Assembly (NCBI GenBank): GCA_003313425.1
Contig: NHZP01000013.1
Location: 124,001 to 188,000, forward strand
Direction: 5' to 3'
From: Pseudopyrenochaeta lycopersici
Taxonomy: Eukaryota > Ascomycota > Dothideomycetes > Pleosporales > Pseudopyrenochaetaceae
DNA length: 64,000 nt
Shown here: one piece after another, positions 26,263 to 34,758 of the stretch
Layout of the letters: the number at the start of each line of letters is the position of its first letter
Numbering within the stretch: the stretch's first letter is position 1
Translations under genes and position numbers: made by a program
The notes under the pieces: generated by a model
Told to the model about the DNA's origin: nothing
Seen by the model: only the letters and a program-made list of their open reading frames with translations
The model's database searches: none

Positions 26263-26661
26263 TATTAAAGATCTAATTAAGTAGTTATAATATAAAGTAA
26301 CTAGTATTAACTAGTTAGGCTCTTTAGAGTATTTTATAGATATATAATACTAGTTAGTTAAATATAGAAGTATTAGATAGTAGTATACTTATAGATTATC
26401 TTAAGTTAACTATAATATACTACAGGGGCTATATTATGCGAGTCTATATACATAATTATCTTATAGGATTCCTATAAGACCTCCTCTAGGTTTTCTAGGT
26501 TTATCTCTATCCTATAAGATATAGTCTGCCTTAGCGTAGGTTTTCTAGGATTACGTAATTCTGGCGTTATTAGTTAGTCCAGAGGCTCGGCCTCTTCGTT
26601 GGTCGTCTGTGCCTCCTCCCACATCCTTATAACCGCCGCCCTCCTACTTCTGTTCGTAACA
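26263..26661 (-). repeat. Right LTR (5' LTR) of gypsy copy C
   Basis: This 399-bp repeat has a right outer end (about 26,560-26,661) that is nearly unmutated and matches the outer end of copy B's 5' LTR in reverse complement. Its inner end is RIPed. Confidence 0.92.
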
Positions 26662-26666
26662 CTTAT

Positions 26667-27130
26667 ATATAGTAGGACTGTAGGAGTAGAAAAACTATAA
26701 AAATAAAGAGCTCTAGTACTAAAAAAGTAAAGCTATCTAGCTATAAAAGTAATAGAAACTTCTTAAAGCTAAGTAGCTTAAATAAAAGTAATTAATAAAG
26801 GTTATAGCTAAAGAAGAGCGTAAGTATTTAAAGCTTTAGAAAGCTACCTATTATAATAAGTAAAAAGTTACTTATAAGCTTTAAAAATAGCTTAATAGTA
26901 ACTTTAAATTATTTAAATTAAGTAAAAGATAAAGCTTTAAGCTTGTTAAACCTTTAGAAGCTATTATAGTTAATAAGGATCCTGCTAAAGTTATTATAGC
27001 TACTTATATAAGCTCTCGCTCTAAGTAAACTATTTAACTACTATAATAATTTATTACGTAATCTAAGACTGCGTAAATCTTCTATATAGTTATTAGATTA
27101 TAACTCTAAAAAATCTTGAAATAATAGCTA
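26667..27130 (+). pseudogene. pogo-like transposase remnant, 3' part
   Basis: This is the continuation of the frame cut at 13,686. It is lysine-rich, resembling the basic C-terminal tail of fungal DDE1/pogo transposases, and is RIPed. It ends where the AT-rich block gives way to gene-like sequence. No terminal inverted repeat was recognised. Confidence 0.6.
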
Positions 27131-27469
27131 TTATTAGTGGCCGTATAGCTTCAATTATTTTGTTGGTTGCATGGTGTTGCGCGTGCATCAGGTGGGGACG
27201 TGCATCAGGTGGTGGAACACGTTGAAGGCCATGAACCCTGCGTGTATGGGCCGTTACGACGCGCCACCTATGTACATTCTGTTATCAACACACCTGCTCC
27301 AGTTCAGAACCCACCTATGAGACCTGCTGATCGCATATCTAACGCCATGCTCAACGCGCCTCGACAACAACCTGTAGCCAGAGCGGGTCGGCCACCCTTC
27401 CTGCAAGAGGTGGCAACCCAATGAACTAGTAGCCGCTCCGCCCTCTTGTCGCTGTCGTAGCAATTCCGA
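27131..27469. other. Transition zone without a recognised gene
   Basis: Base composition jumps from AT-rich to GC-balanced here. A long frame exists on each strand, but none has a credible start or a recognised domain. Confidence 0.5.
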
Positions 27470-27655
27470 ATGTCGCGCCGCGTGCGACGCCAAGAATACA
27501 CCGTGAGATGGATATGCGCCCTTCCGGTCGAGCTGGCGGTGGCGCAGGAGATGCTCAACAAGGAGTACGGGACGAAATGCAAGTCGCAGAGCCCACCTTT
27601 CCACTCGCCCAACCTCCAACATACCTCGAATGCAGCTCTTCCGGCGACCGAATGA
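27470..27655 (+). pseudogene. Fragment of nucleoside-phosphorylase-like domain (NLR-type N terminus)
   Basis: The 61-residue frame contains EYTVRWICALPVELAVAQEML at residues 9-29. This closely matches the opening of the PNP/UDP nucleoside phosphorylase domain found at the start of many fungal NLR-like and ankyrin proteins (pattern YTV.WICALP.E.AAA..ML). Nothing downstream continues the domain: the glycine-rich phosphorylase loops expected after about 40 residues are absent in all three frames. I read it as a truncated relic. A short first exon with a lost remainder is possible. It lies directly beside the transposon block, and its neighbours also carry cell-death-associated domains. Confidence 0.5.
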
Positions 27656-28179
27656 TTGTCGCCCCTGGCAATCCCAACGGTAATGCCGGGAGGCCATACT
27701 ATGTATGCCCCCTTCGATGGCACGAAAAGTTGAATATTCATCACTTTCGATGACTATATTGGCATTAAATCTAGCAATCTGCGATGCGATTACGGCTATA
27801 TTAGCCGCCTCTCTAACAGCAGAGACGGGCACCGCTAGTATTATTTTTGTCCAGTAGGCAGTTGCTAATTCACACTGAAAGGGCCATTGCTACTACTATA
27901 AACGGCGTAAATGTAAACGAGAGCTAATAATTAGGGCGAGTGCGAATATAAGTGGCTGCGGTGATGGAACAGAACTACTAACACAGCCGCCGTCTGTGCC
28001 CTTATTAGGCGTAGCGTAGAGTTAACAACAATAAGGGGGCTATATAGAATAATTAGCTTAGTAAAATAATAATATTATAAAAAACGTTGGAAAGGAATAC
28101 TTCCAAGAGTCTTGAACATCCTATCGTGTGTATGCTCACCCTGAACCCCGTCCTACACATCTCAGGCATGTCCAAATTA
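27656..28179. other. Intergenic, no supported gene
   Basis: There are short mixed frames only. The minus-strand frame ending at 27,254 is mostly antisense to the phosphorylase fragment and has no ATG at its upstream limit. Confidence 0.5.
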
Positions 28180-29985
28180 TCATACGATGCAGCTCTCCAA
28201 GTCCTTGACCAGATCCCAGCAGAAGCTGTCCTGAGTCGAGATTTCTGACTGGTTGAAATCTAATCCCTGGGTGTTGGAATTCAAGCCGTCGTCCAGACAC
28301 CTCCGCACGACCGACTCATACGTCTTGCCCGCCGCGAATGCCAAAGACGGGTAGTGGAACTGCTCCAGCCTCAGTTTGAACGTCTCATACGTATACTTGG
28401 CTTTGTAAATGTATTTCAGCGGCATCCACAAGCCTATTTCAAGCAGGACGAGACCCAGGCTGTAGATATCGAATGCCCGTCGATACCGGACGGTGCCTTC
28501 CAGCACGAGCCTGTGTCGGTATATGTCCATCTCTGCATCAGCAGGGCGCTTGTCTGTCTCGGCTCGCAAGTCGTCCGGCCGAGCGTAGTCAAAGCCTGTG
28601 ATCCACGCTTGGAGGGAATCTTGGGGAGAGACGTCGACCAAACCGTTCCCCCCGCTATCGCTGCTCTCCGCATCGTTCAAGAGGAAGAAAAGTATATTCT
28701 GACTGCAAAGCCCTTTGTGCAACCAGCCACTCGCATGGAGCTGCAACAAAGACCTGGCAATGCGTCTGGCAAGGGCAAATCGAGCGCCGAGATGCGGTCG
28801 GACCGCAAGCGGATTCGAAGCAGCCTTGACCAAGAGTTGATGGAGGGTGACGGGAGCAGTGTTAGCATGGGGTAAGCTGTACACAAAGCCGTAGCGAGAG
28901 CGTACGTAGTCAGGGTAGAAGCCAATGCAATCGAGTGCCCCGTATGAGGACGGCTTGCGGGTCGCTGGGTGTAATAAACGAGCGAGATTCTCCACTCGGC
29001 TGTATAGTACGTGTGCGAAATCTTCGTTGACGTTCCTCTCGAATGTGCGCCATTCAATAAGGACTCGTCTCCGGCCAGGATGGGCAGATGGCTTAGTGAC
29101 CGTAGCGCTATAGAATCCTAACACTCGCCTGGCAGCTTCAGTCGTAGCTGCGGTGCTTTCTGCGCACCCGATTTCGATTTCACCCTTGGTAATCTTGAGC
29201 ATGGTGGAGGAGACGGTGCCGGTGAATGAGGGTGAGTTCCCGTCGGTGATGTTCAGGTTTCTAATGTTTGCGGCTTGGGCAAGTATGTCATAGCTGCCGG
29301 ATGCAGCGTCGAAAATGGCACGCAGCGTGGAACCATCATCTGTCCGCAAAATCTCAGACGGCAAGGCGGCTTGTTGTAGGTACTGCTTGACTGGGAGCGG
29401 CAACACGTCATACAGGCTATCGTTGAAGTAGCGCAGCTCCGAGACGAGGAGCTCGAATTTGTCCTTGTCGGAGATTGCCCAGTTAAGTTTTCTCCTCATG
29501 CTCCGACTCAAGGGAGGCGGCCTGCTGGAAGCCTCGTTGGTATTGGAATCTCCTACGTTTGTATCGCTGGGCTGGCACCTGGGCGAGGAGAGACCTGGAC
29601 CAGAACATTGCTCGCTATCAACAATCATTCTGTCCGCCTGGGAAGATATCTCTGAGGATTCTTGAACTCCGTACTTGGTGCTCAGCTGGATTGAGTCCTG
29701 AAGCAGACGGTCCATCTGTACGAGGACATCCTTTACGATGTTGCGGAGGACCTCGGGCACTTCCAGTTCCTCAGCCACCTTCCCGTCATGAATTCCCCAT
29801 CGTCGACCCCAGATGTGGAACCTAGCTTCTTGGATACGGAGCTTCATGAATAGCGTCGCGTAGGTCTTCTCGAGATCTCGTGCGTGGGTAAATCTCGCAT
29901 AACCTTTCGAGCACGCCTCAACTAAGGTCGCGATACTGGCCAGCACGCCGATCCCGGCAGCCGCGGCTCCCAATGCCTCTGCCAT
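28180..29985 (-). CDS. HeLo-domain protein with C-terminal pseudokinase
   Basis: This is a 601-residue intronless protein. Residues about 1-215 look like a prion-inhibition/propagation HeLo domain: MAEALGAAAAGIGVLASI, then ARDLEKTYATLFMKLRIQEARF and a W.RRWGI stretch, matching the helical bundle of HET-S-like proteins, which in known members forms membrane-damaging assemblies. A linker rich in Ser follows (about 120-165). Residues about 300-580 form a kinase-like fold, but the catalytic HRD is HKG (about residue 423) and the DFG position reads GFDYARP (about 463), so it is very likely catalytically dead. The last part, AFDIYSLGLVLLEIG, is a typical kinase C-lobe helix. The start ATG at 29985 is the only one preceding the HeLo opening. 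It is transcribed divergently from the kinase-ankyrin gene. Role (cell death or incompatibility effector) is inferred from domains. Confidence 0.88.
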   Translation of the reverse strand: MAEALGAAAAGIGVLASIATLVEACSKGYARFTHARDLEKTYATLFMKLRIQEARFHIWGRRWGIHDGKVAEELEVPEVLRNIVKDVLVQMDRLLQDSIQLSTKYGVQESSEISSQADRMIVDSEQCSGPGLSSPRCQPSDTNVGDSNTNEASSRPPPLSRSMRRKLNWAISDKDKFELLVSELRYFNDSLYDVLPLPVKQYLQQAALPSEILRTDDGSTLRAIFDAASGSYDILAQAANIRNLNITDGNSPSFTGTVSSTMLKITKGEIEIGCAESTAATTEAARRVLGFYSATVTKPSAHPGRRRVLIEWRTFERNVNEDFAHVLYSRVENLARLLHPATRKPSSYGALDCIGFYPDYVRSRYGFVYSLPHANTAPVTLHQLLVKAASNPLAVRPHLGARFALARRIARSLLQLHASGWLHKGLCSQNILFFLLNDAESSDSGGNGLVDVSPQDSLQAWITGFDYARPDDLRAETDKRPADAEMDIYRHRLVLEGTVRYRRAFDIYSLGLVLLEIGLWMPLKYIYKAKYTYETFKLRLEQFHYPSLAFAAGKTYESVVRRCLDDGLNSNTQGLDFNQSEISTQDSFCWDLVKDLESCIV

Positions 29986-30826
29986 GTCTGCACCTGGTCC
30001 AGCACCCAGTCGTGGCGAATAGATCTAGTGGGAATGAAAGCATGCAGGTGCCTTGCAGCAGTGGAAGTCGCAAAAGACACTGGGAGAAAACGTTGGGAAG
30101 GCAGAGAGGGTGATGATATCGTGAGTCTTGTGTGGAGGCACAACGTGATTGGCGACAGCATCGAGGCGAGGAGGCCCTCTGAGCCCGACGAGGTTGATGC
30201 GGGTCGAGAAGGCTATGGCTCTCCCCGCCTTGTGGCATTTCTACCTTGTTCTCCAGCTGAAAGCGAGACAATCCGGTCACCAGAAGTCCTGGAGCGAGGC
30301 GTCAGCCCTTCAGCCTGACAGGCACAGGACGCGCCAAGCCCCCTGCACCTGCAGCACTAGCGCGTGCTGCTTCATCTTGTCTTTCAGCCGCAGCTGTATA
30401 CAGTTTCAGAAAATATTAAACACCCATCTAGTTGGCAGCAGCCGAGATTGATGGTTTTCTATTTTTTGACGCAGCACTTTCTGGTGAAAAGATTGTGCTC
30501 CGCATGATGGTGCATCCATTTTACAATTGTTGGGTGTTCTGCGAGCCACGCACGCCACGGCGCTTGAAGGCGGAACAGGTAGGTGATGAACAGATCATGT
30601 ACCTGAGGCTAGGCTCCGCGGCTGAGGTGGCCTCGATCGTAATTGATTTCGTGCTCAGCCTCATTGCTTTCAGGGGCAATGTGGAGTTTGGAAGTGTTTT
30701 GGCCAGAACCAGGGGTAACATCAATGAAAAGGCATGCGTTTAGCCTGGTATTCCTCAGGATGGGCCGTATCTCAGAAAGCATTCAAGGCTTCCCTTTTCC
30801 CTTCGCCTTGAGGTCCGACAGGAATC
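29986..30826. promoter_or_regulatory. Shared divergent intergenic region of the HeLo and kinase-ankyrin genes
   Basis: These 841 bases separate two divergent start codons and should hold both promoters. Short frames occur on both strands but none shows a domain. No specific binding site is recognised. Confidence 0.45.
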
Positions 30827-33800
30827 ATGGCGCAGGAGATGGACGACTTCGAGACCTCTCTCATTCCTTTCGCTCAGATTCCAGATACAATCCGCGCGTC
30901 CGCCTTGGTTGCGGACGACCCCGCAATTGACGACACGTTGAAGAACAAGCCGGGCACGTCAGCGAGCATCAGCAGCACCAAGATTGCCTTTCAAGCAGAG
31001 GGTTCGCTGCTGGATTGGCACGTTCTCGCTATTGCGTCCCTCGCAAGCAAGCTTACCTACGATCCGAATCAAGCATGGCGTCCCCTAAATATGCAGAATG
31101 TTGTAGAGAATATCTACTGTCTTACGACTGTCGGTCACGGCGCCAGCTTCACTGTCAAAGCATACGACGCAGCCAGGCTTCCTTCAGAAGGAAGACAACG
31201 GTTACGTGACCTTGGCGTTTCGGGGGTTGTATTCAAGCGGCTCCGCCATCAGTCGTCCAGCATATCATCTGATGACGCAAACCGGCTGGCGGCAATTCTT
31301 TTTGAACTGAGGGTCCTCACGCACAAGCCCCTCCTCGAGCATCAGAACATCGTCACGTACCTTGGGTTGCTCTGGGAGGGCGACCCGCTTGGTCGAGACC
31401 TGTTATGGCCGATACTCATCATGGAGCGAGCCGAGTACGGATCTTTATCCCAGTTCCAGCAGCGCCGATACACCTTACGATATCAAACGAAACGGGACCT
31501 TTGCGCCGATGTCGCTGCTGGCTTGGAGGCTCTTCATGAATGCGGTATCGTCCATGGAGATGTCAAAAACGAGAACATACTAATTTTCGGGCACCGCGAA
31601 AGGGGTTTCATTGCGAAAGTGGCGGATTTTGGCTGTGCCGTGCTGGAGCACGATGAACTGGATGAACGAACGGCTGGATTGGGAGGCACCCCTCCCTGGA
31701 ATGCACCGGAATTCCGAAACAGCAAACTCACTCGAGCCTCTATGAAAGCCACCGATGTGTATTCGTACGGATTTGTGGTCTGGAGGATCATGATTAATGG
31801 ACGAGACCCCTTTGAGAGCTTCAAATTTGGCAACAATGGGAAGCTGGCAACCATAGAAAGCTGGAAGCAGCAAGATGAACTGATCGAAAAGGCTATCTGG
31901 AGCCTTTTTTCGCAACCCGAGAGTGACGTGCAAGTGGAAGAGGTGGGTGCGATCTTCGACGCAACATTGCAAGCATCGCCTTCCGCGCGTGATCTCAAGT
32001 TGGTCTTGCAGATTTTCGATCGCGAACCGTAAGAAGCCTACATCTCACTTTGGATGCCTGCTTACCAAGTTCGTGGCCAGTGCACCCCATCCTGCCGGCG
32101 ATGGGCGCTCGATCCAATCTTTGCAAAGAATAGAAGCAGAGGTGGGAGAGGTACGACAATCACACTTTTTATGCGGAGCGGCAAAACCCGATCCTCGTCG
32201 CTGATTTCCACTCGCAGATGCTCGTCGAGTCTTTCAAGCTCAAAGACTTTGACTATTTATTCCAGCGGCAGTACGTCCGAGCACTGCAATACTCACTGCG
32301 GCAATACCAGAAACACGCCTGGTTTTCGGAAAACGCCAAATGCGCTTTGCTCCGGTGCTTCCTAACAGGAATCGGCGGCGAGCCAAGCATTGATTCCGCC
32401 CTTGAGGTATTGATGGATATATGCACCCATGATGACGAAGTGGTCTTAAGACAGGCCGGGATGATCCTCCTTTCCGTGAGACTCTGCGAGGCGTACGGGA
32501 AGCCAGTTCCGGACAATGTACCTATCAACCATTGGCTGTGGTGCAACGCCATCTTCGGTTCTCGCCATGCACATGACGTCCTGTTAAAAAGAGATCCAGA
32601 ATTAGCCGCGTCGGCCTTCAAAAGCAGTCGGTCGAAGATCTACGGAGTGGACCACGAAACCCAGGGGACGATAAAACAACTGCTGAAGGAGCCAACATTT
32701 CTCACAGACGCGTTGACAGGCAAGGCAACCGATTCCTTTGTATTTCCCGAAACTGCCAACGACGACACTCCCTTGCACTGTGCTGCGATGGCGGGCGAGC
32801 TCGAGACAGTTCGAGCGCTCGTGGACGTGACCGGAGCGGATGTCAATGCGGTGAACGCGCTACTGGAGAGCCCGCTTCTCCAAGCGTGCAGAGCCGGGCA
32901 TTTCGACGTCGTATGCTTCTTGCTATCACACGGAGCCGACCCTACGATCCAGTCCGTATCTAACGGCGAGACCTGCTTGCATTTTCTTTCCTCCTTCCAC
33001 GAAGAATGGCAGATGCGGTACGTCACAAAGAAGTGCCTTGCCCGAGGTGCAGATGTGGAAGTGTGTGCAGCTGGTCCCCAGGGTGGAATGTTCTCCTACG
33101 AAGCGGTTGAAAATGGATCTCCGCTGCACTGGGCAGTTGGCAAAGCCAACTTGGCCGCCGTGAAGACCCTTTGCGATGCTGGGGCGGATATCTTCAAAGA
33201 GTATTCCAACGCGAACGGCCTTATGCGTGACCCAGTCCACCTCGCAGCTAGCCGCGTGTATGTCGACATCCTGAAGTACTTCTTTCATGACCGTGGGGTT
33301 TTGAAGTTGTCACGCACCTGCACAGCAACCTTTTCCAAGGTTGACACTTTGCTCCGGAGCCTAGCAATGAGCTCTTTATGCGATCCTGTTTCGGACAGGC
33401 TTCTACATGGGGCCATGTACACTAATTCCTTTGTCGAGGCGGTTAATCTTCTGAAGGAGTCTGGTATCCCATTCGACCGGACGGACGCCGGGGAGCTGCT
33501 ATTCTGCGTGTTTCGCTCTGGCGACGTTGCCAGGGTGGAGGTCCTCCTCAAGAACGGATGTCCGATAGATGCGCCTTTCGGAGCCGAAGGAAACCTCTTG
33601 CGGCAATCCATATTCACCTGCGACAAAGGCATGTTCGATCTCGCTCTCGCATACGGTGCAGATGTCATGAGTCAGACCTCCTCGGGGAGCCATCTCCACC
33701 TATGTGTTAGGCATCACCACCGTGACACCTATTTTGCGGAAGAATTGCTCAAGCAAGGAGTTTTCGTCGATGGTCCTGATTCTGGTGGAAACACGCCATT

Positions 33801-34758
33801 CCGAAACGCAGTGAAACTGGGCTGCTTCGAGCTCGCCACCCTCTTCCTGCTCTACGGTGCTAACAAGGAGGCTGCCAAGGACGGAATGACGGTCCTCGGA
33901 GATCTTGCCATGGCCGGATCGGATTATCCGCTCGTCTCCCTCAAGTATCTATTGGAACCGCCTCATGAGTTTGGGGCGGCTGCTTTCATCGTCTCTCCCA
34001 GCCTCCAGGTGTCCGCCTTGCAGATCGCGGCGGCAAAGCCCGAGGCTGGACGCAACAACGATGGGGATATGCCGTATCTGGCCTATCTTCTGGAGAGGTT
34101 CCCTTTACCGAAACATCTCGATGTCGCCGCCACTGGGATGACCGCTTTGCACCTTGCCGTCCAAGCGTGCTCGCTCGAAAGCGTGCAGCTGCTCCTGGAA
34201 GCCGGGGCCGACCCAGGTATTTTGAATTGCCGACACCTGACGGCATTGGACATGGCCGTCCAGATGGCCGAAAACGCGGACCCTAGCCTGCCCGATTTCC
34301 CCGAAGAGATCTATGAAGAAGGCGACAAGCGCGTGGCATCGTACGTTGCCAGGCGCTGGGGTATGGTCGAGTTGCTCGTTTCGTTCGGGGCCCTGCCTTC
34401 AGAAGAGCTGCCCACGACGGGACTGGGTGCTGCTGAGCTGGCCAAGGCCGAGCTGCAACCGCTACTCGAGGAGCGTGGCTACATGAGCTACTCGGAGTCG
34501 CTTCCTACGCTTTTGGAATGGACGAAATGCCTGGGGCCGGTGGTTGAGAATTACCTGCAGGAAATTATTGTTGATTCTCCGTTGTTGGACCGCTCCTTAG
34601 GCGACTTCGCGCGCGTGATATGTGAGGCGCTTCGTCCTTATTATCTGGCATTCCGTATCCGCAGAGACTCCAAGGGAGTCGGTATCGCGTTCCACCGTAT
34701 GGAGGCTGAGGAGGCCGAGGAAGTCGAGATCGAACTTGTTCAAGTACTGAGCGCTTGA
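30827..34758 (+). CDS. Protein kinase fused to ankyrin repeats (two exons)
   Basis: Two long frames join through an intron at 32029-32150 (GTAAGA...GAG AG). Splicing skips the TAA at 32030-32032 and links ...IFDREP to YDNHTFYAERQNP in frame, giving about 1269 residues. The downstream frame is open back to 32152, which supports the join. Residues about 90-400 form a Ser/Thr-type kinase: GHGASFTVKAYD loop, FKRLRH lysine, HGDVKNENIL catalytic loop, DFG, and APEF; all key residues are present (HRD is HGD). Residues about 424-600 are helical, without a recognised family. From about 604 to 1150 there are ankyrin repeats, e.g. DDTPLHCAAMAG, SPLLQACRAGH, TALHLAVQACS. The ATG at 30827 is in a good context (AATCATGG). 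It probably senses or relays a signal in the cytoplasm. Its partner is the divergent HeLo protein. Confidence 0.82.
32029..32150 (+). other. Predicted intron of the kinase-ankyrin gene
   Basis: The donor GTAAGA lies at 32029. The acceptor AG at 32149-32150 is the one that keeps frame. Another AG at 32217 would shift the frame. Confidence 0.65.

Larger units (their letters stand above)
13687..26661 (-). mobile_element. Ty3/gypsy chromovirus copy C, interrupted by copy B, RIP-inactivated
   Basis: Inverted-orientation LTRs lie at 13687-14085 and 26263-26661 (399 bp each), with the 5-bp target CTTAT on both outer sides (13682-13686 and 26662-26666). The minus strand is coding: a purine tract (minus-sense GAGAGGATAG) abuts the left LTR at 14086-14099. 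Internal sequence is 14086-15155 plus 21694-26262; removing copy B leaves about 6.4 kb. Near 23408-23437 the polymerase site reads YLVN in place of YLDD. The 14.1-15.1 kb part is the reverse complement of the 3' end of copy B, which proves common ancestry. Confidence 0.92.
1..27130. repeat. AT-rich, RIP-mutated nested transposon block
   Basis: Almost the whole stretch is TA-rich with virtually no long open frame. Recognisable transposon proteins can be read only through many TAG/TAA stops. Comparing LTR pairs inside it shows nearly all differences are transitions, mainly CpA to TpA and its complement TpG to TpA, with some CpG to TpG or CpA. That is the signature of fungal repeat-induced point mutation. 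Less mutated islands occur at outer LTR edges, at the small LTR element around 9980-10472 and at Tc1 terminal repeats. The block ends abruptly near 27,130, where base composition returns to gene-like values. Confidence 0.93.

Noticed and set aside
27254..27832. Minus-strand 192-codon frame whose first part (NIAVIASQIARFNANIVIESD) loosely resembles a small alpha/beta carrier-protein pattern.
   Set aside because: It begins at a GTG without an ATG, and most of it is antisense to the phosphorylase-like fragment. The resemblance is only alternating hydrophobicity.
28354..30318. Many open frames antisense to or between the HeLo and kinase genes (for example plus 28354-28875 and minus 28677-29057).
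   Set aside because: They are shadows of GC-rich coding sequence on the opposite strand and have no domains.
32029..32217. Alternative intron of the kinase-ankyrin gene ending at CACTCGCAG just before the ATG at 32218.
   Set aside because: It has a good acceptor consensus but leaves the ankyrin frame out of phase with the kinase; the acceptor at 32150 keeps phase.
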